Shown here: in pieces, positions 57,051 through 64,000 of the stretch
Numbering within the stretch: position 1 is the stretch's first letter
How the letters are laid out: every line of letters starts with the position of its first letter
Assembly (NCBI GenBank): GCA_043228905.1
Contig: JBHGNT010000016.1
Location: 13,268,001 to 13,332,000 of the forward strand
Length of the DNA: 64,000 nt
From: Azolla caroliniana
Taxonomy: Eukaryota > Polypodiophyta
Direction: 5' to 3'
Notes under the pieces: model-generated
The model's database searches: none
What the model was told of the DNA's origin: nothing
Seen by the model: only the letters and a program-made list of their open reading frames with translations
Position numbers and translations under genes: made by a program

Positions 57051-57569
57051 GGGGAGACAAGAACAAGAAAGTGAAAGGAGCAAAGGTGATTATCGCGGCG
57101 GAAGTGACCGTGATGCAACATCGAATGAAGAATTCGATTTCGGGCCGGCTGAAGAAGCCGAAGAAGAGAGCAAGGGCCGTAATCGTAGGGAAGTGCCGAG
57201 GATAGCCGAATCACGGGGGGTAAGATGTGGTCTGACATTGTCAAAGGCCTAAAGATTGAAGACAAATTGGAGACAACCAATTTAGATGTAAGTAGAATTG
57301 AATCGGAAGAGACCGATTCAATCGAAATGTTCGATTAAGATATTACGAATCGACTGAGGGCCAAGTGGAGGAAAGGGCAGCGGAAGAGGTGCCAACACCG
57401 CAACAACAAGGAAGCTGAGAAGGGCCACATGAGCAGACAAGCCAACTGGAAGGGTTGAAGAGTGCGGAATCGAACAGGTCAAGGAGTGCGAGCAAGGCGT
57501 GAAGCCAGGAGAAGCCGGAGCGAAGACTCAGAGGAGGATGAGGAACTTCAAGTTGAGCTTGAGGGGGAG
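57051..57569 (+). other. Copia E 3' spacer and polypurine tract
   Basis: Purine-rich, glutamate- and lysine-like reading without clear domain; ends GTTGAGCTTGAGGGGGAG just before the LTR. The GTTGAGCTTGA word can pair with CAGGCTGAAC inside the LTR (CAAGCTCAAC in the 5' copy). Confidence 0.6.
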
Positions 57570-57989
57570 TGTTGAGTGACAGGCTGAACATTGGGCGTGT
57601 AATACGGTACGTAACCCAGTGCGTAGACTGGGTGCATAAAACAATACGCATAGTGTGGCCGTATCGGTGTGTAAACCGAAAGGCCGTTAGTATGGTATTC
57701 CTCGTAAGGAATAATTTCGGGAGTTAGTGTAGTAGGCTCATTTATGAGTAGTCAAGTACGGTCAGTACTTGTGTCAGCCTATTTGTTAGGGCTTGTATAA
57801 AAGGTGCTCCCTGAGCACGAAGTATGTATAGAGTGTCATTATTTTGATACAAAACTGAGTTGTCTACTCTATCTGTCTCTCCATCTCCATCTCCATCTTT
57901 GCGTTTTTTTCTTTGTTTTACCGAACTGTCGTTCTCTGAACTGTGTACTCTGTGTTTCACATACGCTTCTGTACACATATTATTTCATA
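57570..57989 (+). repeat. 3' LTR of copia E
   Basis: 420 bp, TGTTGAGTGACAGG...TTTCATA. Matches the 5' LTR with moderate divergence and a small indel. Confidence 0.9.
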
Positions 57990-60900
57990 CCAATAATGGG
58001 GGAGAATTCAAATAACAGGAATTCATCAAATTTTGTCGACAACGTGGCATAAGATGTGAATTTACGGCACCCCATAGTCCGGAGGATAATGGAATTGCCG
58101 AGGGGATGAATTGGACAATTCAGGAAAGGATAGTGTCCATGCTCCAACACTCCAGACGTCGGATGGCTTTTGGGTAGAGGCCCTACTTATGACAGTACAC
58201 ATAATCAATATGTCGTCGAGTAGGCCTCTAGGACTTTGGATCCCTCAGGAATTATGGACCGGTAGTAAGACGAATTACGACAAGCTGAGGATTTTCGAAT
58301 GCGATGCGTACTCCCTTATCCTGAAAGATGATCACCGCAAACTTGCACCAAGGTCTAGGAAATGTATTTTCCTCGGTTATGGACCAGATGGCAAAATGGG
58401 ATACTAACTCTGGGACCCCGAACACAGACAGATCGTCTGAAGTTCGGACGTCGTGTTCAATGAGTCGACCATGCATCAATCGGTCGAAAAACTGATCGAA
58501 GTCCGAAGGGTAATTTTCTCCGATGTGCCAACCCTTCACAAAGGCCCATCCCACAACACGTGGTCAGCTTCACATGTGGCTGAACCCTCTAACACCAACT
58601 TGACAATGTCCGCCTCAACACAACCGAATGACTCGGCTTTGGACCATCCGGCCATGACACCTGATTTGACTAGTCCAATCATACCTTGACAATCCGAGAG
58701 ACTGTCACAACCCCCGGAGGGGTACTCTCTTGGTATATTCTATACAGACGTCGGAGAACCGACATCATACGAAGAAGCATCGGTGTCAGTTGACTCGGCC
58801 ACTTGGCATCTGGCAATGGAGTTCGAAATGAATTCAATTTGTGCAAACAACACTTGGAACTTGGTCGAATTACTGAAGAATCGACATGCTCTTCCGTGCA
58901 AATGGGTCCATCGAATTAAGGAGACGTTCGATTCGGCCACCCTAAAATTTAAGGCCAGATTAGTACGAAAGGGTTCTCAACAGGAATACAACATCGACTT
59001 CGACAAAATCTTTTCACCAGCGGTAAAAATGACAACCCTTCGATGTATGCTCAACATAGTGACAATTGAGAATTTGGAGTTGATTCAGCTAGATGTCAAA
59101 ACGACTTTCCTCAATGTTGATCTTGAGGAGGAAATTTATATGAAGCAGTCGAAAGGCTTCGTGATATCCGGCCAAGAACATCTAGTCTGCCAACTCAGGA
59201 AGAGTCTCTATAGCCTGAAACAAGCATCGCAACAGTGGTACAAGAAGTTCGACGACTTCATCTAATTGATCGACTTCTTAAAGAGTGATGAGGACCATTG
59301 TCTCTTCACGAAAACAACTCGGGATGGATCACCCATCTTCCTCATCATCTACATGGACGCATTGCGCATGTCCGGTCGCCATGCCGGAGAACTCGCCGAA
59401 CTTATTCGGCAATAGTGGTTGAAGTTTGCCATGAAGGACCTTGGTCCGGCACGACACATTCTTGGTATGAAAATAAGTCGAAATCGAAATCAAAGACAAT
59501 TGTTTCTGTCTCAATCCGACTACATTGGACGTGTCCTAGAATGCGCGTCAACATGCAATCGGCCAAATCTGCTTCAACCGCACTCCCAATTAGTACTTGA
59601 CTGTCTCAGCAAGACTGCCCCACATCTGGTCCAGGGGGGTAAATTATGAAGTCGGTCCCATATGCGCCGACAGTTGGCTCCCTGATGTACGTGATGATCG
59701 TGACACGGCCTCACATCGCTCACGCCGTCAGAATTGTCAACAAATTTATGTACAATCCTGGCCGATCGCATTGGAATGCAGTCAAGCATGTGTTCAGATA
59801 TCTGGTGGGCACAAAAGACCTTGGTATTCTATTTGGCCCGAGCAACACCTCAGGCGTAGTCGGATATACCGACTCAGACTTTGTAGGTTGCATTGTCGAG
59901 AAAATCCTTGCGGATGCGTGGAAGTTGGGCAGGACCAAGGGGGCTTGAACCAAGGAATCAAAAAGTGAGGAGGAAGAGTCTGTGGCTTACGTAAGCCTTG
60001 AGACCGCAGTTAAATGGAGAAGGTTAGTGAAATGAGAGAGAGAGTGTAAGAGGATCGCGTGTTGACACAGGCGCAAACAGAGATGTTGAGAACAACTTGA
60101 GCTGTGGGGAATAAGTTTCTATTAATCAAAACATGTGCGTAGCGCTGTGGGGAATTACAACCGGATCAGTGCCGGTGATAGAGCGTAGAGCTCTAGAGTA
60201 GTTAGATGCAAAGGTACGTAGGCACACAGAAGGTCGATCCCCCGGTCGGGAGCACTCGGTTATCTAACGCGAGTAGGGGAAGTGCCTTTTGGTGATACCT
60301 CGTAGAACTCCTCATCCCTTCTGCTGGTTGTTTCTCTTCTCCTCTCTACTTCACATCCCCCAAAATAGTCAAAGGTCACCCGTTTTATAGCACAAGGAGC
60401 GACCATTACAGAGCATTCCTAACCTGTCACTTTCCCTTCCTAGATTCTCCCCCCCTGATTCGCTCTCCTCGTAACTCTCCCTACTTACGTGATGTCTGAA
60501 TCCCTATTAATCCTTTAACTACCTAGTACACCTTCTTCTACCTATGCCCAACACTTACACTATTTAAGTCACTAGGGGTGAGCACTCGTGCACCCTAGTG
60601 GTTCTGAGCATTTCACATTGTTTCCACCTATGGCCCAGAATCTTCACGACAGCGTAGACAGCCGTAAATTGACAACTGGATATTGTTTTAAACTTGACAA
60701 TGGAGCAATCTCATGGAAATCGAAACTTCAGGAGTGCACTGCCACATCAACGATTGAGGCTGAATATGTAGCGGTGTCCGATGCGGTGAAAGAGGCCTTA
60801 TGGCTCGATCGGTTGGCCTACATGTTTTGACAAGCCGAAATTGGCTCGGCTCCAATTCCTTACAGTGACACTCAGGATGTTGCTGCTCTATTGAAAAATC

Positions 60901-61307
60901 CAGTTCATCACAATGCCTCCAAGCATATCGATGTTCGATATCATTTTGTTCGGGAGTGTGTCACTTCAGGGAAAATCGTCCTTGAGAAGGTACCTACAGC
61001 CGATAATGTTGCGGATGGATTGACCAAGGGTCTCTCGGCGGATCGATTTTCGATCCCATCGCCATCATATGGGCGTAATGAAGAATCGGTCTGATTAAAT
61101 CGATCACTCAGGATGTTTCTCAGACAATAAAGCTGGATAGTTCGAACTTCGGCTTCAGTCTCTCCGAACTCAGCCAATCCGGCCTTCTATTCTTCGAAGT
61201 TCACTGCCTCGAAAGAATTCTTGATTATTCGGAAACCTTGTATCAATCTATATTGTACATTCATTTCGGTTTACAGATTTAAGATGTATACGCCCATTAT
61301 GGGGGAG
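57990..61307 (+). pseudogene. Copia F integrase end, RT, RNase H
   Basis: Resumes with NGGEF at 57995. Integrase tail (NGIAEGMNWTIQE, VEALLMTVHIINM), linker, RT with MEFEMNSICANNTWNLVE, LIQLDVKTTFLNVDLEEEIYM and the active site reading IYMDALRMSG (YVDD lost), then LMYVMIVTRPHIAHAVR and YTDSDFVG at about 59870. RNase H resumes at about 60645 with DSRKLTTGYCF, STIEAEYVAVSDAVKEALW and ASKHIDVRYHFVRECV after a 0.75-kb insert. Many stops. Confidence 0.86.
59895..60644. mobile_element. Unidentified insert in copia F RNase H
   Basis: About 750 bp separate YTDSDFVG from DSRKLTTGY, which should be almost adjacent. The insert has no coding features, contains GTTTTATAGC (TATA-like) at about 60383, CT-rich runs, and a CACTAGGG/CCCTAGTG inverted repeat at 60570-60601. 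It may be a solo LTR or a non-autonomous element; boundaries and duplication were not resolved. Confidence 0.4.
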
Positions 61308-61647
61308 TGTTGAATACGGGTTTCTAATGGACGTATTGACACTGTCTCCTTTGTACACACTAGGCTTAGGCTATTTATGTAAATAGTGAGAAGGGGAGTT
61401 GCCCTAAGTCAGTCAATATATAAACTAACTTTGTAACCTAGTTATGTGGTTGTTAGCTTAAGTTGCAATATACTCTTGACATTGTGCCTAACTCTCTCTC
61501 TCTCTCTCTCTCTCTCTTTGATGTACTCTTTGTGTTTCTGGTTTTTCTGCCTATGTTGCCATCAAAACTATGATCTTGCATCTATTCTTGATCTTCTCCT
61601 AGAAGAGTGTTGATCTTGTTCCGCATTAGATGCCGGCTTTCCCAACA
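61308..61647 (+). repeat. 3' LTR of copia F
   Basis: 340 bp, TGTTGAATACGGG...CCCAACA, preceded by the polypurine tract ATGGGGGAG (61299-61307). TC tract at 61491-61518. TATA-like TATATAAACTAAC at about 61418. Confidence 0.8.
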
Positions 61648-62039
61648 ACCATAATAGCTAAATAGTTTCCCCACTTTATACGACTTAGCTAATCAGCAAA
61701 GATGTAACAAATTAGCTACACTATGGACACAAGCATCAATTTTACTTGTCAATTTTCTCCACTCATTAGGGAGAGCTGTATTGCAATCCCCCAAACAGAA
61801 TGCAGCAATGTGACAAGCATATTGAAAACAAATGATATGGTATGTGTGATGGCATGGTTGTAGGTGAACCACTAGAGTAGTAGTTTTGTCCTCTACACGT
61901 AATCTGCAAGCGTTGTAATGTGCTTGAACAATCAATATATCGTTTCTTGGTTCTCCTTCATTTGGTAAGGGACCAAGAATGTTCAGGTCCAAATCTTGCC
62001 TACTCCTTACCATCCCCTCCACAAAATGTAGTTGCTTCT
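61648..62039 (-). other. Unrecognised coding-like fragment
   Basis: A minus-strand frame open from 62039 to a stop at 61693 (about 115 codons) with several Cys and His (HLQPCHHTYHIICFQYACH) and ending SKIDACVHSVANLLHLC. It runs straight into the D LTR, so D may have inserted into it. I do not recognise the family; it could be a host exon, part of another element or chance. Confidence 0.3.
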
Positions 62040-62472
62040 TGTTGAGCAGCAAGCTCAACCGGATCCGGATCGGCTGAATAAGCCTGAGCCGGATCGGCAT
62101 TCGGAAGGATGAGCCGTATCGGTGACCCGGTGAGCTGGGGAGCTGTTTAGCCAGGTCCATCAGTAATCGGAAGCCTAGTAGCAGCTAGACTACTAGGCAT
62201 TTAATAGTCTCGTAGTCAGTGCCAGATGCTCGAGTGAGCATTGAAGTACGCGGTACTTCTGTCAGTCCTCTCAGGACTTGTATAAATAGTGTTGTTGAGC
62301 ACGTTTCATGTACAGAGAACTACTATTGTTTTGTAAGAGATTTGAACGTTTTGCTCTCTCTCTCTCTCTCTGTCTCTCCCGAGTACTCTTTGTATTCTGT
62401 GTACTATTCTCTCTCTCTCTGTTCCTACGCAGCCAAGTTGTTGTCTTCCGCTTCCGCACATACGCTTTCACA
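62040..62472 (+). repeat. 5' LTR of copia D
   Basis: 433 bp, TGTTGAGCAGCAAGCTCAAC...GCTTTCACA. TATA box TATAAATAGTG at about 62282; CT microsatellites at 62355-62372 and 62409-62422. Confidence 0.88.
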
Positions 62473-62576
62473 TGGTATTAGAGAGCGAGGGTTGAAAACC
62501 TCTGCAGCTGACATTTGCTTTCGCAAGACAAACCCTACAGGTTGTGAGAATAGAACAGTAGACAGAAAGAAAAAAT

Positions 62577-64000
62577 ATGGATAGAGGTATGACGAGTTCA
62601 CTTCGTACAGAGAAGCTCGACCAGAGCAACTATGCGTCCTGGTCATACAAAATGCACCAATACCTACTGGGGCATGGGTATTGGAGTTTCGTGGAAGGAA
62701 TGAATGAGGTAGCACCAGAGCCGAGTATTATACTGCCTCGCGTATTGTGTGCATGACCAGGTACTCGGCTACATAAGGGATGCAAAGACGCCGAAGGAGG
62801 CCTAGGAAAACCTGCGTAAGATTTTCGCCGCAAGTACCACAACTCGTAAGTTGCAGCTCCACAAGAGCCGAACAACATCTGTCAAAAAGATATGTCAGTT
62901 ACAGACTACACCACCAAAATAAAGGAGATTTGCGACGCGCTTGGGTCCATCAACGTGAAGGTGGATGAAGATGAAATAGTACAAATCTGCCTTGGTGGTC
63001 TAGCGCAAAGGTACGGGCCAATCCGGACAGCGATCTGCACCCGGGAGAAACCACCGACCTTCTTCGACTTGCAATCGATGTTGATGGTTGAAGAAAACCA
63101 CGCGAGTAGGTCCAGGACCACTCAAACAGACAACCGGATGTTGTACACGGAGGCGGATAGGCCCCATGGGCGTAGGGGACGAGGTGGGTCGACACGCACT
63201 GGAGGCGGTCGGCAAGAGTAGGAAAGAAGCCATAGAGAACGGGCCGACAATAGTTCCGAGACTTCCACAAGCAGGGGGAGTCAAGGCGGCGCCGGAGGCC
63301 AGCAAGACAAAACCGCCACGGAATGCTGGTACTGTGGCAAAAAGGGCCACAGAGAAAGCGAGTGCTGGAAGAAGCGCGCCGATTTAGACAGATCTGGATC
63401 CGGCAAAACTGGTCTGGAGAACCGGCAAAGCTCGCACTACGCACAAGGATCGAAAGGATCCGGAACCAGGAAGACTGGTAAGGGGCCAGCCTTGGTGATG
63501 AAGCACGAGGAAAATTCGATGAAGAAGACCACTTCCAAATCGGAGGAAGTATGGTATTTTGATTCCGGTGCGTCGAATCACATGACGAGCCACAAAGAGT
63601 GGTTCTCCTTCCTGGAGAAACGGGAAGAACCGGGAGTTGTCGAAACCGGACACGACACTCCTCACCCAATCGTGCATATCGGAGAAGTCCCTTTGAGCCA
63701 CGTCGGACAAAGGGGGAAGCTGATGAACGTATTACATGTTCCGAATATCACGAAGAACCTGGTGTCTGTTGGACAGATTGTCAACCAGGGGATGCAGGTG
63801 CGGTTTATGCACCTCGGGTGCTTCATCGAGGAAGAAGGCCAAATCATTGCGCAAGGGCGCAGAGACAGGAGGATGTTCATCCTCAACACCAATGACGTCG
63901 GCATCACGTTGTTCGCCGAAGGACAGAAGATTGAATCGGATATTGATCTCTAGCACAAGCGGATCGGCCACGTCAATTACCGGTGGCTTCAAGACTTGCA
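62577..64000 (+). pseudogene. Copia D gag-protease-pre-integrase
   Basis: ATG 62577 (MDRGMTSSLRTEKLDQSNYA). A deletion and frame change near 62720-62880 damage the Gag core; it resumes at 62892 with MSVTDYTTKIKEICDALGS and MVEENHAS. Zinc knuckle CWYCGKKGHRESEC at about 63330, protease WYFDSGASNHMTS at about 63555, then pre-integrase with a stop in place of Trp (DL*HKRIGHVNYR) at 63951. Continues past the window end. Confidence 0.88.

Larger units (their letters stand above)
52296..57989 (+). mobile_element. Copia element E, full length, inside F
   Basis: 5' LTR 52296-52702, primer site TGGTATCAGAGCG at 52703, gag from 52810, pol to about 57050, polypurine tract 57559-57569, 3' LTR 57570-57989. 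Target duplication CCGAT (52291-52295) versus CCAAT (57990-57994), one CpG-type change. It splits the integrase Asp-Asn-Gly-Gly motif of copia F. Confidence 0.93.
62040..64000 (+). mobile_element. Copia element D, 5' half, runs off the window
   Basis: 5' LTR 62040-62472, primer site TGGTATTAGAGAGCG at 62473, gag from 62577, protease at about 63550, start of integrase. Possible left duplication CTTCT at 62035-62039. Same family as element C by LTR and protein. Confidence 0.9.

Overview
The window is nuclear DNA of a land plant, most likely a fern or other non-seed vascular plant (inference). Reasons: TTTAGGG-type telomere motifs, a plant G-type lectin receptor kinase with a GT-AG intron, and a dense crust of plant-type Ty1/copia and Ty3 retrotransposons with long (GA)n/(CT)n tracts. 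Only one apparently intact host gene is visible (29263-32533). Almost everything else is retroelement, mostly decayed, much of it nested.

Left block, 1-24702: a copia element B (minus strand, 5' LTR at 24384-24702) is the host of a nest. Ty3 element Ty3-1 (1-5456) sits in its RNase H end. Copia element G (6188-12043, duplication GTTCG) sits in its RT. A truncated Ty3 element H (12243-13172) sits beside a deletion in RT. Copia element A (14951-23380, duplication CTTCA) sits in its gag-protease region and itself carries copia element C (16218-19233, duplication CCTAT). Removing each insert rejoins the interrupted frames.

Middle, 24703-35000: degenerate telomere-like repeats and purine-rich DNA lie beside a Penelope-like reverse transcriptase fragment (minus strand, 25986-27241) split by a short MITE. 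Then come about 2 kb of unassigned AT-rich DNA, the receptor kinase gene, more AT-rich DNA, and a small fragment of a plant gene resembling the RNase P p38-related family.

Right block, 34738-64000: a copia 3' LTR with pol remnant, an H-family Ty3 gag, Ty3-3 (38201-39707), a second A-family copia (A2) whose 5' LTR was split by a LINE fragment, a nearly intact young Ty3 element (Ty3-2, 40618-46300, duplication GGGAC) inside that LINE, a solo G-type LTR (50262-51008, duplication GGATC), copia E (52296-57989) inside copia F, and the 5' half of copia D running off the end.

The most interesting system is the Ty3 family represented by Ty3-1, Ty3-2 and Ty3-3. Its Gag and chromodomain-bearing Pol look like the Tf1/sushi group rather than typical plant chromoviruses. 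It shows (i) a gag-pol junction with GTTAAAC, a 6-nt spacer and an 11-bp hairpin, as in -1 programmed frameshifting; (ii) no tRNA primer site but a 12-nt leader stretch, 2 nt from the 5' LTR, complementary to the predicted 5' end of its own RNA, with a compensatory base change between two copies, as in Tf1-style self-priming; and (iii) a tRNA-like module with A- and B-box motifs at the outer edge of each LTR, on the strand opposite to the element.
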